Part shown: in pieces, positions 38,942 through 51,145 of the stretch | How the letters are laid out: every line of letters begins with the position of its first letter | How positions within the stretch are numbered: the stretch's first letter is position 1 | DNA from: Lentzea xinjiangensis | GTDB taxonomy: Bacteria; Actinomycetota; Actinomycetes; Mycobacteriales; Pseudonocardiaceae | NCBI RefSeq assembly: GCF_900110955.1 | Contig: NZ_FOFR01000022.1 | Span: 81,570-145,569, forward strand | DNA length: 64,000 bases | Direction of reading: 5' to 3' | Notes under the pieces: generated by a model | The model's database searches: none | The model's input: only the letters and a program-made list of their open reading frames with translations | What the model was told of the DNA's origin: nothing | Translations under genes and position numbers: made by a program

Positions 38942-40412
38942 CCCGCGGGGCGGTGGTGAGCACGTAGTCCTCGGCGCGCACGCGCTTGGTCCGCATCCAG
39001 TACCGCCAGGTGAAGCCCGGCCACACGGTGCGGTTCACGCCCTGCGCGTCGAGGTACCAGCTCTGGCAGCCGCCCTGGGTCCACACGCCCTTGGTGAGCT
39101 TGCCCTGGAGCTCGGAGTTGAACTCCTGCTGGGCCTCCAGCCGCACGTCCAGCTCCGCGGCGCGGTGTGTTTCCAGGAGCCGGAGGCACTGCGCGATGTA
39201 CCGGATCTGCGACTCGATCATGAACACGACCGAGTTGTGGCCGAGACCGGTGTTGGGGCCCAGCAGGAAGAACAGGTTGGGGAAGCCGGAGACCGTGATG
39301 CCGTAGTAGGTCTCGATCCCCTTCTCGCGCCACTGCTTCGCGAGGTCGACGCCGCCCTTGCCCTGGATGTCCAGGTAGTCGAACGAGTCGACGACGTGGA
39401 AACCGGTGCCGTAGATGATGACGTCGACCTCGTGCTCGACGCCCGCGCTGTCCACGATGGACTTCTCGCGCACCTCGGAGATCTTGTCCGTCACCAGGTC
39501 GACGTTCGGGCGGCTCAGCGCGGGGTAGTAGTCGTTGGAGATCAGCACGCGCTTGCAGCCCATGGTGTAGCCGGGCTTCAGCTTCTCGCGCAGCTTCGGG
39601 TCCGGCACCTGCTTCTTCATATGCCGCAACGCGATTCCCTGCGCGAACTGCATGATCTTCGGGTTGACCGCGAAGCCCAGCGCCGAGGACTCGCGCACCC
39701 AGTAGACGAAGTTGCGGTAGAGCCGTTGCGTGAAGGGCAGGGCGCGGAACAGCCTCTGCTCCCGCTCGGTGATCTCGCGGTCGGCCTTGGGCATGATCCA
39801 CGGCGGCGTGCGCTGGAAGATCTTCATCGAGCCGACCCGGTCCGCGATCTTCGGCACGAACTGGATCGCGGACGCGCCCGTGCCGACGACGGCGACGCGC
39901 TTGCCGGTCAGGTCGTAATCGTGGTCCCACTGCGCCGAGTGGAACGTCCTGCCGGTGAAGTTCTCGATGCCGGGCAGTTCGGGGACGTTCGGGATGTGCA
40001 GCGCGCCGACGCCCGCGACCAGCGCGGTCGCCGTGTACGTGTCGCCCTGCTCGGTCGTGACGTGCCAGCGCTTCGCCTCGTCGTCCCACCGCGCGCCGGA
40101 GACCTTGGTGTTGAAGCGGATGTGCGGCCGCAGCCGGTACTTGTCGGCGACCCGCTGCAGGTAGTCGAAGATCTCGCCCTGCCGCGCGAACATCCGCGAC
40201 CACTTCGGGTTCAGCTCGAACGAGAACGAGTACATGTGCGACGGCACGTCACACGCGCAGCCGGGGTAGGAGTTGTCGCGCCACGTGCCGCCGAGGTCGG
40301 CCGCCTTCTCGAGAACCACGAAGTCGTGCTCACCGCGGCGCCTCAGCTCGACGGCCATGCCCAGGCCGGAGAAGCCGGTGCCGATGACGAGCACTTTCGT
40401 CTCTCGATGCAT
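38925..40412 (-). CDS. Flavin monooxygenase with Baeyer-Villiger fingerprint
   Basis: A 495-residue FAD/NADPH monooxygenase. It shows the FAD motif VLVIGTGFSGLGMAVELRRRG, the BVMO fingerprint NFTGRTFHSAQWDHD (FxGxxxHxxxW), the NADPH motif VAVVGTGASAIQFVPKIA and IIYGTGFHVVDSFD. It should insert oxygen next to a ketone to form an ester or lactone. The divergent TetR gene at 40488 and the operator between them suggest inducible control. Confidence 0.92.
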   Translation of the reverse strand: MHRETKVLVIGTGFSGLGMAVELRRRGEHDFVVLEKAADLGGTWRDNSYPGCACDVPSHMYSFSFELNPKWSRMFARQGEIFDYLQRVADKYRLRPHIRFNTKVSGARWDDEAKRWHVTTEQGDTYTATALVAGVGALHIPNVPELPGIENFTGRTFHSAQWDHDYDLTGKRVAVVGTGASAIQFVPKIADRVGSMKIFQRTPPWIMPKADREITEREQRLFRALPFTQRLYRNFVYWVRESSALGFAVNPKIMQFAQGIALRHMKKQVPDPKLREKLKPGYTMGCKRVLISNDYYPALSRPNVDLVTDKISEVREKSIVDSAGVEHEVDVIIYGTGFHVVDSFDYLDIQGKGGVDLAKQWREKGIETYYGITVSGFPNLFFLLGPNTGLGHNSVVFMIESQIRYIAQCLRLLETHRAAELDVRLEAQQEFNSELQGKLTKGVWTQGGCQSWYLDAQGVNRTVWPGFTWRYWMRTKRVRAEDYVLTTAPRVKASR

Positions 40413-40451
40413 GGGAAGTCCCTCCGCTCACGGTGGCTACTTCACGGTAGG

Positions 40452-40464
40452 TTACTCGAAGTAA
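40452..40464. promoter_or_regulatory. Palindrome TTACT-CGA-AGTAA, TetR operator
   Basis: A perfect inverted repeat with a 3-bp centre in the 75-bp spacer between the monooxygenase and its divergent TetR regulator. GTTAC repeats on both sides extend the symmetry. It fits a repressor site covering both promoters. Confidence 0.65.
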
Positions 40465-40487
40465 GTTACGAGCGGTAGACTCCGTTC

Positions 40488-41093
40488 GTGACTGCTCCGC
40501 GCCGCCGCATGCCCAAGGCCCAGCGCATGGCGCAGATGCTCACCGTCGCCGAGGAGATCTTCGCCGAGCAGGGGTATCTGGCCACGTCGATGGACGAGAT
40601 CGCCGAACGCGTCGGCGTCTCGAAGCCGATGCTCTACGAGTACTTCGGCTCGAAGGAGGGCCTGCTCATCGGCTGCATCCACCGGGCGCGCACGGAGCTG
40701 CGCGAGAAGACGGCGGGAGCCATCGCGGGCGCCGCGAGCCCCGAGGAGTTCCTGCGGCTCGGGCTGCGCGCGTTCTTCGAGTTCATCGACGAGCACCGCA
40801 GGTCGTGGGCGCTGCTGCGGCAGGAGGCGGCCGTGGCCGTGCCGTCGGCGCAGGAAGAGGTGGAAGGCATCCGCCAGCAGCAGACGGACCTGATCGGGGC
40901 CGTGCTGGCGTCGTTCACGCCGGACATCGACCCGCTGGAGGCCGAGGCGTTCGCGGAGATCGTCGTCGGCGCGACGGAACGCCTGGCGGTGTGGATGGAG
41001 CGCAGGCCCTCGGTGGGGCCCGCGCTCGCTACCGGCTACGTGATGGCCGTGATCTGGCCGGGGGTCGCGGACCGGCTCAGGAAGCGGCCCTGA
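40488..41093 (+). CDS. TetR family regulator of the monooxygenase
   Basis: A 201-residue protein, GTG at 40488. The DNA-binding domain reads LTVAEEIFAEQGYLATSM with recognition helix VSKPMLYEYFGSKEGL. The C-terminal part (FFEFIDEHRRSWALLRQEA) is typical of TetR_C ligand domains. It is divergent from the Baeyer-Villiger-type monooxygenase and probably represses it; the ligand may be a ketone substrate (inference). Its 3' end overlaps gatD by 17 bases. Confidence 0.9.
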   Translation: MTAPRRRMPKAQRMAQMLTVAEEIFAEQGYLATSMDEIAERVGVSKPMLYEYFGSKEGLLIGCIHRARTELREKTAGAIAGAASPEEFLRLGLRAFFEFIDEHRRSWALLRQEAAVAVPSAQEEVEGIRQQQTDLIGAVLASFTPDIDPLEAEAFAEIVVGATERLAVWMERRPSVGPALATGYVMAVIWPGVADRLRKRP

Positions 41094-41784
41094 CCCGCTC
41101 GGCGCGCATGGCGGTGACGGCGGGCAGGTCCAGCGGCGCGACCTTGGTGCCGGTCGCCCACTCGATCAGCAGGTCCGCGAGCTGCGGGTTGCGCGGCAGC
41201 ACCGGGCCGTGCAGGTACGTGCACACGATCCGGCCCTGAACGGCGCCCTCGACGCTGCCGTCGTTGCCGGTGCCGACCTTGACGTGCGCGAGGGGACGCG
41301 CCGCCGGGCCCAGCACCGTGCGGCCCTGGTGGTTCTCGAACCCGGAGAGGACGCCGGAGAACAGGCCGCCCGCCGGCTCCGCGAGCACCTCGCCGATCGC
41401 CCGGCTGCCACCCGCGTGCGAGGTCGAGTCGATCAGGCCCATGCCGGGGTGGGTCACGTTGTCGGCACGGGTGAAGCTCTCGCCGAAGATCTGGATGCCG
41501 GCGCACACGCCCAGCACCACGGCGTTCTTCGTGACGGCGCGCTGCAGGCCGGGGTGCTCGCGCAGGTGCTTCACCGCGAGCGTCTGCGCGGTGTCCTCAC
41601 CGCCGCCCACGACGTAGATGTCGCACGAGTCCGGCACCGGCTGGCCGTAGTTGATCGGCAGGATCTCGGCCTTGATCCCGCGCCACGCCATGCGCTTCTG
41701 CAGCACCACGGCGTTGCCGAAGTCGCCGTACGTGCCGAGGAGGTCCGGCAGCACGAGCGCGATCTGGACAGTCGACTCACTCAT
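41077..41784 (-). CDS. gatD: Lipid II isoglutaminyl synthase, glutaminase subunit GatD
   Basis: A 235-residue type 1 glutamine amidotransferase of the CobB/CobQ-like group. The nucleophile lies in VVLGVCAGIQIFGE and the catalytic His in CTYLHGPVLPRNP. GatD supplies ammonia to MurT, which amidates the D-Glu of lipid II. The ATG at 41784 lies within the end of murT (8-base overlap). Confidence 0.93.
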   Translation of the reverse strand: MSESTVQIALVLPDLLGTYGDFGNAVVLQKRMAWRGIKAEILPINYGQPVPDSCDIYVVGGGEDTAQTLAVKHLREHPGLQRAVTKNAVVLGVCAGIQIFGESFTRADNVTHPGMGLIDSTSHAGGSRAIGEVLAEPAGGLFSGVLSGFENHQGRTVLGPAARPLAHVKVGTGNDGSVEGAVQGRIVCTYLHGPVLPRNPQLADLLIEWATGTKVAPLDLPAVTAMRAERVRAAS

Positions 41785-43024
41785 CAGCGGCAGCCCTGGC
41801 ATTCAAGTCGCGGAACGCGGTGTAGTTGGCGATGACCTCGACCGCGCCCTGCGGCATCTGGTCGATGGCCTTCAGCGGGTCGGGCACGATGGTGTGCTCG
41901 ACCTCGGCGTAGGTCAGGCGGACGGCGAGGTCGGTCGCGCGCTCGCCGGAGGCGATGACCGTGCGGCCCTGCAACCGCTCGAACGGGACGTCCCACAGCC
42001 AGCTCAGGTCGCGGCCGTCGGCCTCCTGGGCGTTGATCACCAGGACGGCCGGGTGGTTGGCCTCCTTGACGACCGTGAGGGTCTCGCTCCAGCCGGCCGG
42101 GTTCTTGGAGAGCAGCAGGCGCGCGCTGCGGCCGTTGCGCTGGATCGTGCGGTAGCGGCCGCTGACGTTGGAGACGCTGCGCAGCCTGCGCACCGCCTCC
42201 TCCACGGGCACACCGAGCGCGTGCGCCGCCGCGGCGGCCATGACGGCGTTGGCCTGGTTGAACTTGCCCGGCAGCGTGAGGCGCAGCTCGATCTTCCGGT
42301 GCTCCGGCGTGATCATCGCCTCGTCGGTGGTGATCCAGTTCGGGTGCGGGCGGGAGAGGTCGCAGCCCGTGCAGTGCCAGTGCTCGCCCTGCCAGCGGAT
42401 CGGGTTGCCGCACCGGGGGCAGCTCGCCGAGTCGTGGTGCCAGCCGGTGCCGGTGGCGACCCAGACCACCCTCGCCGCGTTCCAGGCCGCGCTGGTGACC
42501 ATCACGTCGTCGCAGTTGGCGATGATCGTGCAGTCCCGCAGCTTGGTGATCGCGTCGCGCAGCGACCGCTCGATGGTGCGGACCTCGCCGACCCGGTCGA
42601 GCTGGTCGCGCGAGAGGTTCAAGATGACCGCGACGGACGGGTTGCTGGCGCCCGCGACGGCGGGGAAGTAGCCCTCGTCGCACTCCAGCACCGCGTACGG
42701 GGCGTCCGGCTGCTTCGACAGCGCCGTGACGTGGCCGTCCGGCATGTTCGCGCCGCTGTGGTTCGTGGCGACCTCGCCCAGCGCGCCGACGGCCCGCGCC
42801 AGCATCATCGTGCTGGTGGTCTTGCCGTTGGTGCCTGTCACGACGGCGACCTGGCGGCCCTGCGTCAACCGGTTCAGCGCCTGCGGGTCGAGCTTCAGCG
42901 CCACCCGGCCGCCGATCATGCCGCCGGCGCCGAGACCCATCTTCTGGGACAGCGTGGAGCTCAGGTTGCCCAGCTTCACGGCGGCTGCGGTGCGCAGGGG
43001 GAGGCGGGCGGGGGAATCGTTCAC
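41777..43024 (-). CDS. murT: Lipid II isoglutaminyl synthase, ATP-dependent subunit MurT
   Basis: A 415-residue Mur-ligase-like enzyme. The P-loop AVVTGTNGKTTSTMMLA lies near residue 60; MurT-specific zinc ribbon cysteines are in CPRCGNPIRW and HWHCTGCDLS; the C-terminal domain includes NPAGWSETLTVV. With GatD it amidates the alpha-carboxyl of D-Glu in peptidoglycan. GTG at 43024 gives the usual length; the long upstream frame is a shadow. Confidence 0.94.
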   Translation of the reverse strand: MNDSPARLPLRTAAAVKLGNLSSTLSQKMGLGAGGMIGGRVALKLDPQALNRLTQGRQVAVVTGTNGKTTSTMMLARAVGALGEVATNHSGANMPDGHVTALSKQPDAPYAVLECDEGYFPAVAGASNPSVAVILNLSRDQLDRVGEVRTIERSLRDAITKLRDCTIIANCDDVMVTSAAWNAARVVWVATGTGWHHDSASCPRCGNPIRWQGEHWHCTGCDLSRPHPNWITTDEAMITPEHRKIELRLTLPGKFNQANAVMAAAAAHALGVPVEEAVRRLRSVSNVSGRYRTIQRNGRSARLLLSKNPAGWSETLTVVKEANHPAVLVINAQEADGRDLSWLWDVPFERLQGRTVIASGERATDLAVRLTYAEVEHTIVPDPLKAIDQMPQGAVEVIANYTAFRDLNARAAADE

Positions 43025-43182
43025 CCCGGCGATGCTACCGGCGGCGGCGCGCGCGCCTCTGGGGTGGTTGCGATCTTCCTGGCGGGACAACGAACGCAGG
43101 GTTCCTGGCGGGCTCCACGGTGGGCGTCGGGCACCGTGGGCGGAGCCGCGTTCTCCCGTGCGGGCGGGAGCGGTGCTGGGTC

Positions 43183-43668
43183 CTACCGGTTCAACGCGCG
43201 CAAGGTGCGGATGAGCTCGACGGTGGGGAGCTGGCACAACTGCGCCATGTTCTCCAGCGCGGGCAGGTCGAGGTGCAGCTCCGGGGGCGCGCCCGGCGGC
43301 AGCGCGTGCAACCGTCCCGCCGCCCACCGCTTGAGCGGGACCAGCCGCGGGTCGTCGGTGGCGGCCACCGCGGCGAGGTTCAGCGCCAGGTGGCCCGCCG
43401 GGATGTCGCCGAAGAAGCGTTCGTGCACGCGGGCGAGGACTTCGTGCGCCGGGACGTCGAGGGCGTGGCAGATCTCCACCAGGCGCACGACCGAGCACTG
43501 CCGCGTGCCGAGCTCGTAGGTCGCGAGCGTCTGCAGCGAGATCTCGGTCTGCAGCCGTTTGTTCAGCTCCTTGCGGGTCCAGCCGCGCTGCTTGCGCAGG
43601 CTGCGGATCTCGTCACCGAGCACGCGCTGGTACGCCGCTGTGTCGATCTGGCCTGTCACGGATTGCAC
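43183..43668 (-). CDS. Helix-turn-helix (XRE-like) regulator
   Basis: A 161-residue protein with a Cro/C1-type HTH: EIRSLRKQRGWTRKELNKRL and ISLQTLATYELGTRQCSVV. The following part (EICHALDVPAHEVLARVHERF) extends the domain and the last 60 residues are an uncharacterised helical region. Of two near GTGs, the one at 43668 is better placed after GGAGG. This type is common next to developmental genes in actinomycetes, but the target is unknown. Confidence 0.85.
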   Translation of the reverse strand: MQSVTGQIDTAAYQRVLGDEIRSLRKQRGWTRKELNKRLQTEISLQTLATYELGTRQCSVVRLVEICHALDVPAHEVLARVHERFFGDIPAGHLALNLAAVAATDDPRLVPLKRWAAGRLHALPPGAPPELHLDLPALENMAQLCQLPTVELIRTLRALNR

Positions 43669-43782
43669 TGGTCCTCCACCCCGTGAGCGGGTCTCACGGT
43701 GATGGAAGGCGCCAGTGCTTCGCCGCTTACGCAACTTGCCGACAGATTCCCCCGAACGGGGTAGATATCTCTACTCTCGGTA

Positions 43783-45714
43783 TCAGTTCACGCAGCGCAC
43801 GCCGTCCGCGGTGATGGGTTGAGGGGCCGGCGGGTCAGCCGGTTGCTGACGCGCACCGTCCAGGACGAGCATTCCGGACCCGGTGAACCCCTGCGCCCCT
43901 GGACCCGAGTAGTCGGCCCCGAGGAAGACGCGTGCCCGGCCGGCCGGGACGTTCACGTCCTCTTCGACCTCCAGGCCGCCCAGCGCGGCCTGGACGGCTT
44001 TCGCGCCCGCCTCGCCGCCCTTGCCGTAGCGGACGACCGACGTGCTCATGGCCTCGGCGTTGCCCGTCTGGCCCGCCTTGAAGCCCTTCGCTACGAGCGA
44101 CTGCAGCACCTGGCTCGCGAGCCCCGGCTGGCCCGACGCGTTGCGGACGTCGACGGTCAGCGTGGTGTTGTCGAACTTCGGGTCCGGTGCCGTGGAGGAC
44201 GACGGCGGCTTGCCGAGGTTCTTGACGAAGTTCCGCACCTCGGCGGCGTCGACCTCGATGGCGGACCCGTCCTCCGCGGTCTGCAGGTCGGGGTTGCCGG
44301 TCGGGATGGTCTGGAACGTCATGTTGCCGCCCGTCAGGTCCTTCATCTGCAGGGCGAACCTGGTGATGTCCCAGCCGTCGTCGAGGACGATCGCGCCGCT
44401 GACGGCCTTGATCATGTCGTTGCGCTTGGTGCTGTCGGTGAGCACGCCCGCCGAGAGCATCTTCTTGGCGAGGCCCGCCATGAAGACCTGCTGGCGCACG
44501 ACGCGGTCGAGGTCGCCCATGACCAGGCCGTGCCGCTGGCGGACGAACGCCAGCGCGTTCTTGCCCTCGATCGTCTGCTTGCCCGCCTTGAAGTTCGCGC
44601 CGGAGAAGCTGTCCCTGACGGGGGCGTTGAGGCAGACGTCGATGCCGCCGATCGCCTTGGTGATCTCGTAGAAGCCGACGAGGTTGACCTCGGCGTAGTG
44701 GTCGATCTTGGTGCCGGTCAGGTCCTGGACGGTCTCGATGAGGTTGTTCGCGCCCGCCTTGCGCGACTCCATCTCGACTTCCTGCGCGCTCTTGCCGCCG
44801 CCCTTGAGCTTCTCGGCCGCCTTGTTCTTCGCGTAGCTGTAGGCGGAGTTGATCTTGTGCTTGCCGAAGCCGCCCGCGATCTTCACGTAGGAGTCGCGCG
44901 GGAACGACACGGCGAAGGCCTTGCCGCTGTCGTTCGGGATGTGCAGCAGGATCAGCGTGTCGGTGTTGAACCCGCCGTCCTCGCTGCCACCCGCCTGCAG
45001 CTCGTTGAGGACGTTCTGCGGCAGCGGGTTGCCCTTGGAGTCGGTGCGGCTGTCCATGCCGACCAGCAGGATGTCGACCGCGCCGTCGGCGGGGCGCTCG
45101 CCCGCGTCGGCGAGGTTCAGGTTCTGCTTGGTCAGGCCGTCGGTCAGCGCGTTCAGGTTCTGCCACCCGATGCCGGTGACCAGCAGGACCGCCGCGGACA
45201 GCAGGCTGACGAAGACCTTGGCGCCGGTGGACGCGCCCCGCTTGGCCGCGCCCGGCCGGCGGGCCGCCGGCGGCTTCGGCCGCGGGCGGGGTGCGGGCGG
45301 CGGCGTCTTGACCTTGGCGGGGGTGGTGCGGACCGTCGGGCGGTCGGCGATCGGGCGCGGCCGGGGACCCGACGAGCTCGCGCGGCCGGGCTCGATGCGG
45401 CGCGGGGGCTCGCGGCGAGGCGGTTCGGCGCGGTCGGCCGGGTCCCGGCGGCCGGGTTCGCGGCGTGGCGGGTCCGCCGGGTCCCGCTTCGGCGGCACCT
45501 GCGGGCGACGGGGCTGGCCCGCCTGGGAGCGGGGGGTGGAAGCGGATCCAGAGGAAGCGGATCCAGAGGAAGCGGATCCAGAGGACGGGCGCCCAGAAGA
45601 AGGGTGTCCAGAAGAAGGGTGTCCAGAAGAAGGGCGCCCCGAGGACGGGCGCCCAGCGGAAGCTCGGCCGGAGGACCTGTTCGGTTCCCCTGGCCGCGGC
45701 GGCCGGTTGTCCAC
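43783..45714 (-). CDS. LytR-CpsA-Psr (LCP) family wall-polymer ligase with repeat-rich N-terminus
   Basis: A 643-residue protein. Residues 1-40 are SSGxx pentapeptide repeats, followed by a long Pro/Arg-rich cytosolic region, one membrane helix (VFVSLLSAAVLLVTGIGW, about 175) and the LCP catalytic domain: VDILLVGMDSRTDSKG, NTDTLILLHIPNDSGKAFAV with SFPRDSYVKI, INSAYSYAKNK, and VRQRHGLVMGDLDRV. A C-terminal LytR_C domain (LTVDVRNASGQPGLASQVLQ) follows. LCP proteins attach glycopolymers such as arabinogalactan or teichoic acids to peptidoglycan. GTG at 45714 follows AGGAG. Confidence 0.92.
   Translation of the reverse strand: MDNRPPRPGEPNRSSGRASAGRPSSGRPSSGHPSSGHPSSGRPSSGSASSGSASSGSASTPRSQAGQPRRPQVPPKRDPADPPRREPGRRDPADRAEPPRREPPRRIEPGRASSSGPRPRPIADRPTVRTTPAKVKTPPPAPRPRPKPPAARRPGAAKRGASTGAKVFVSLLSAAVLLVTGIGWQNLNALTDGLTKQNLNLADAGERPADGAVDILLVGMDSRTDSKGNPLPQNVLNELQAGGSEDGGFNTDTLILLHIPNDSGKAFAVSFPRDSYVKIAGGFGKHKINSAYSYAKNKAAEKLKGGGKSAQEVEMESRKAGANNLIETVQDLTGTKIDHYAEVNLVGFYEITKAIGGIDVCLNAPVRDSFSGANFKAGKQTIEGKNALAFVRQRHGLVMGDLDRVVRQQVFMAGLAKKMLSAGVLTDSTKRNDMIKAVSGAIVLDDGWDITRFALQMKDLTGGNMTFQTIPTGNPDLQTAEDGSAIEVDAAEVRNFVKNLGKPPSSSTAPDPKFDNTTLTVDVRNASGQPGLASQVLQSLVAKGFKAGQTGNAEAMSTSVVRYGKGGEAGAKAVQAALGGLEVEEDVNVPAGRARVFLGADYSGPGAQGFTGSGMLVLDGARQQPADPPAPQPITADGVRCVN
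45541..45675. repeat. Nine tandem 15-bp units in the LCP N-terminus
   Basis: Units such as AGCGGATCCAGAGGA (three perfect copies at 45541-45585) and AGGGTGTCCAGAAGA (two perfect copies at 45601-45630) follow each other in register. In the minus-strand gene they encode SSGxx pentapeptides. Being a multiple of three, the array can change length without frameshift. Confidence 0.85.
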
Positions 45715-45856
45715 ACCCACTCCTCTCGCCACTTCCGGGTACCCCGAATGGACGCGCGGGCACGCCACTCGGTTGTGCAAAGCCTGACACAGTGCGGGAC
45801 GGCCTCGGATTCAGCCCCTTCACCAGCGGTTTTGTCTGTTTCGTAGACTCCTCGCC

Positions 45857-48796
<2,940 letters not shown>

Positions 48797-48811
48797 GACC
48801 CGGCAACGGCG

Positions 48812-48845
48812 GAGGAGGGCGTTCCGGGACGGGGACGCCCTCCTC
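48812..48845 (+). terminator. Hairpin after glyQS
   Basis: GAGGAGGGCGT (48812-48822) pairs with ACGCCCTCCTC (48835-48845), extended inward by three more pairs including G-U. It lies 15 bases after the stop, between convergent genes. Confidence 0.7.
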
Positions 48846-48858
48846 GGCGTTTCCGCAG

Positions 48859-50328
48859 CTATTCGGCCGCTGAGCGGGGTTCAGCGGCGCACCGGGTGTC
48901 GTTCGGGCGCGGTCCGCCCAGCAGGTAGGCGGTCACCGCGTCGTTGGCGCACTTGTTCTTGCCGATCACGTAAGTCCCGTGGCCACCCTGGTCGACGGTG
49001 ATCATCGCCGCCCGGTCCCCGAACGCCCGGCGCGTCGTGCGAGCGCCGGCCAGCGGCGTGGCGGGATCCCGCTCGTTCTGCGCCATCAGCACGTTGGCCG
49101 GTCCGCGGCCGGACGGCCGCACCTGCTTCTCCACCGGCTTCGGCCAGAACGCGCACGGGTAGATGTTGGCCGCCGCCGCGCCGAACATCGGGTAGCGGAC
49201 GCGGTCCACCGCGACGTTGCGCTCGTAGGCCCGTACCGACGACGGCCATTCGGAGTCGCCGCAGATCACGTGCAACCGGCCGGAGAGCAGGTTCTCGACG
49301 CGCGGGACGACCGGCGTCTCCTCGGGCGGCAGTGGCGCGCCGGTGTCGAGCGCCTTCCACCGCGCTGCCATCTTCGCGAACGCCGCGTCGCCGGTGGCGT
49401 AGAGGCCCGTGAACGTCAGGAGCCGGAACACCTGGCCGTCGACGCCCTCGGGCGACGGCTTCGCGTCGAGCCGGGCGGCGAGGTCGAAGTACTTGGCGCG
49501 CACCTGGTCCGGCGTCGAGCCGAGGCCGTGCTCCGGGTGCGCCGCCGCCCACTTCGCGAAGTCCGGGAACGTGTCCTCCACGCCGCGGGCGAACATGCGG
49601 CCGCCCTCGACGTCCCAGCCGCCCGCGCCGAGGTTGCTGTCGATCACGACGCGGTCGCTGGTCTTCGGGAACAGGGTGGCGTAGACGGAGCCGAGGTAGC
49701 TGCCGTACGAGTACCCGAGGAACGACGCCTTCTCCTCGCCCAGCGCGGTGCGGACGCTGTCCAGGTCGCGGGCGATGTTCGCGGTCGTGTTGTGCGGCAG
49801 CTCGTCGGCGGTCGACGACCTGAGGCACTGCTCCGCGATCTTCTCCACCTCCTCGGCGCGCTTGCGCACGTCAGCGGGAGTCACGGCGTAGGGAGGGACG
49901 CTGCCCAAGGCCATCTGCTCGTCCGTCAGGTCGCACGTCGCCGGCGAGCTGTAACCGATGCCGCGCGGGTCCATGCCGATCACGTCGTAGGCGTCCAGCA
50001 CGCTCTGCGGCATGCCCAGGGCCTTGAGCAGGAACGGGAACGTGAGCCCCTCGCTCGGGCCACCGGGGTTCGTGAACAGGATGCCCCGGCGCTTCTCCCG
50101 GTTCTCGCTGGCGAGCCGCGAGATCATCACCTCGGTCTTGCGGCCGCGGGGCTCGCGGTAGTCGAGCGGCACGCTGAGCGTCCCGCACTCGAGGCCCGGC
50201 GACGCCACGTCCGCCGGGCAGGCGACCCACCTCACCTCCGGTGCGGCGGGTGCCGCCGTCGCCACCCCCGGCAATACCAGCGCCGCGGTGGCGGTCACGA
50301 CCGCGGTCAAGGACAACCATTTTCGCAT
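48859..50328 (-). CDS. Secreted alpha/beta-hydrolase peptidase (S33, tripeptidyl aminopeptidase type)
   Basis: A 489-residue exported enzyme. A signal peptide (RKWLSLTAVVTATAALVLPG) ends around residue 27. It then follows the SlpD/SlpE layout: VPLDYREPRG, GILFTNPGGPSEGL (oxyanion region), IGMDPRGIGYSSPATC, the nucleophile elbow FLGYSYGSYLGSVYA, and NERDPATPLAGART with DQGGHGTYV near the C-terminus for catalytic Asp and His. The ATG at 50328 is preferred to a TTG two codons upstream. It probably degrades peptides outside the cell. Confidence 0.9.
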   Translation of the reverse strand: MRKWLSLTAVVTATAALVLPGVATAAPAAPEVRWVACPADVASPGLECGTLSVPLDYREPRGRKTEVMISRLASENREKRRGILFTNPGGPSEGLTFPFLLKALGMPQSVLDAYDVIGMDPRGIGYSSPATCDLTDEQMALGSVPPYAVTPADVRKRAEEVEKIAEQCLRSSTADELPHNTTANIARDLDSVRTALGEEKASFLGYSYGSYLGSVYATLFPKTSDRVVIDSNLGAGGWDVEGGRMFARGVEDTFPDFAKWAAAHPEHGLGSTPDQVRAKYFDLAARLDAKPSPEGVDGQVFRLLTFTGLYATGDAAFAKMAARWKALDTGAPLPPEETPVVPRVENLLSGRLHVICGDSEWPSSVRAYERNVAVDRVRYPMFGAAAANIYPCAFWPKPVEKQVRPSGRGPANVLMAQNERDPATPLAGARTTRRAFGDRAAMITVDQGGHGTYVIGKNKCANDAVTAYLLGGPRPNDTRCAAEPRSAAE

Positions 50329-50380
50329 TTGCAAATACCCTTCCGGGGGCGCGCCCTCGGCACGCCGGATCAGTGGGAAA

Positions 50381-51100
50381 TCAGGTGGTCATGCGGACCA
50401 GGACGTCGAGCTGCGCCTTGGTGTAGAGCTCGACCATGGCACCGCCGATCGTCTGCGCCACGAACTCCGCCCTGTACGGCGAAGTGCTGTACATGCTGGC
50501 CGGATCGGGGAACGCGGCCCGCATCTCCGCTACGTACGGGTGCACGCGCATGCGGTCCGCCAGGCTCTGGCGGGTCTCCTCGTCCGCGTCCTCCGGCAGT
50601 TCGTCGAACTCCACGAACAGGGGGTCCCGCGAGTAGCGCGTCAGCAGGTCGGTGTAGGAGGACAACGCCTCCGGCCCGAGCAGCTGCGCCAGCACGACGG
50701 TGAACGCGCGGTCCTGCGGTGAGAGCTCCACGTTCGCGAGCGCCGCCGCGATGTCCGGTGGCAGATCGGTCGGCGTCTCCTGCCGCAGGACCACCGCGAG
50801 CTCCGCGCGTGCCAGCCGCAGCCGCTCGATCCGCGCGGCGAGCTCGGCGTCGAGCTCGCGCAACGCCTCGCGGGGGTGCTCGTCCCCGTCACCCAGGTCC
50901 GCGATCTGGGTCAGCGACCGCCCGAGCTCGGTGAGGCGCTTGATCCTCAGCACCCGCACGAGGTGGGTCACGCCGTAGCTCTTGTAGCCGTTGGCCCTGC
51001 GTTCCGGCTGCGGCAGCAGGCCCACGTCGTGGTAGTGCCGGATCGTGCGCAGGGTGGTCCCGGCGAGGTCGGCCAGCTGACTGGTGCTCCACCCCGGCAC
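50381..51100 (-). CDS. MerR family regulator
   Basis: A 239-residue protein. The N-terminal MerR HTH is WSTSQLADLAGTTLRTIRHY with the typical HDVGLLPQPERRANGYKSY wing. A coiled linker (ELDAELAARIERLRLARAEL) and a C-terminal domain without cysteines, rich in acidic residues, follow, suggesting a small-molecule rather than metal ligand. The GTG at 51100 has GGGAGG five bases upstream. A MerR-like operator precedes it. Confidence 0.88.
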   Translation of the reverse strand: MPGWSTSQLADLAGTTLRTIRHYHDVGLLPQPERRANGYKSYGVTHLVRVLRIKRLTELGRSLTQIADLGDGDEHPREALRELDAELAARIERLRLARAELAVVLRQETPTDLPPDIAAALANVELSPQDRAFTVVLAQLLGPEALSSYTDLLTRYSRDPLFVEFDELPEDADEETRQSLADRMRVHPYVAEMRAAFPDPASMYSTSPYRAEFVAQTIGGAMVELYTKAQLDVLVRMTT

Positions 51101-51145
51101 GTTGCCTCCCTGCCCTCGGCGCCCCTTGACACGTCCCAGTGGAAA

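Noticed and set aside
45715..45856. T-box leader for the glycyl-tRNA synthetase
   Set aside because: The region has an AT-richer end, but I cannot find the conserved T-box sequence or specifier loop, and only 142 bases are available.
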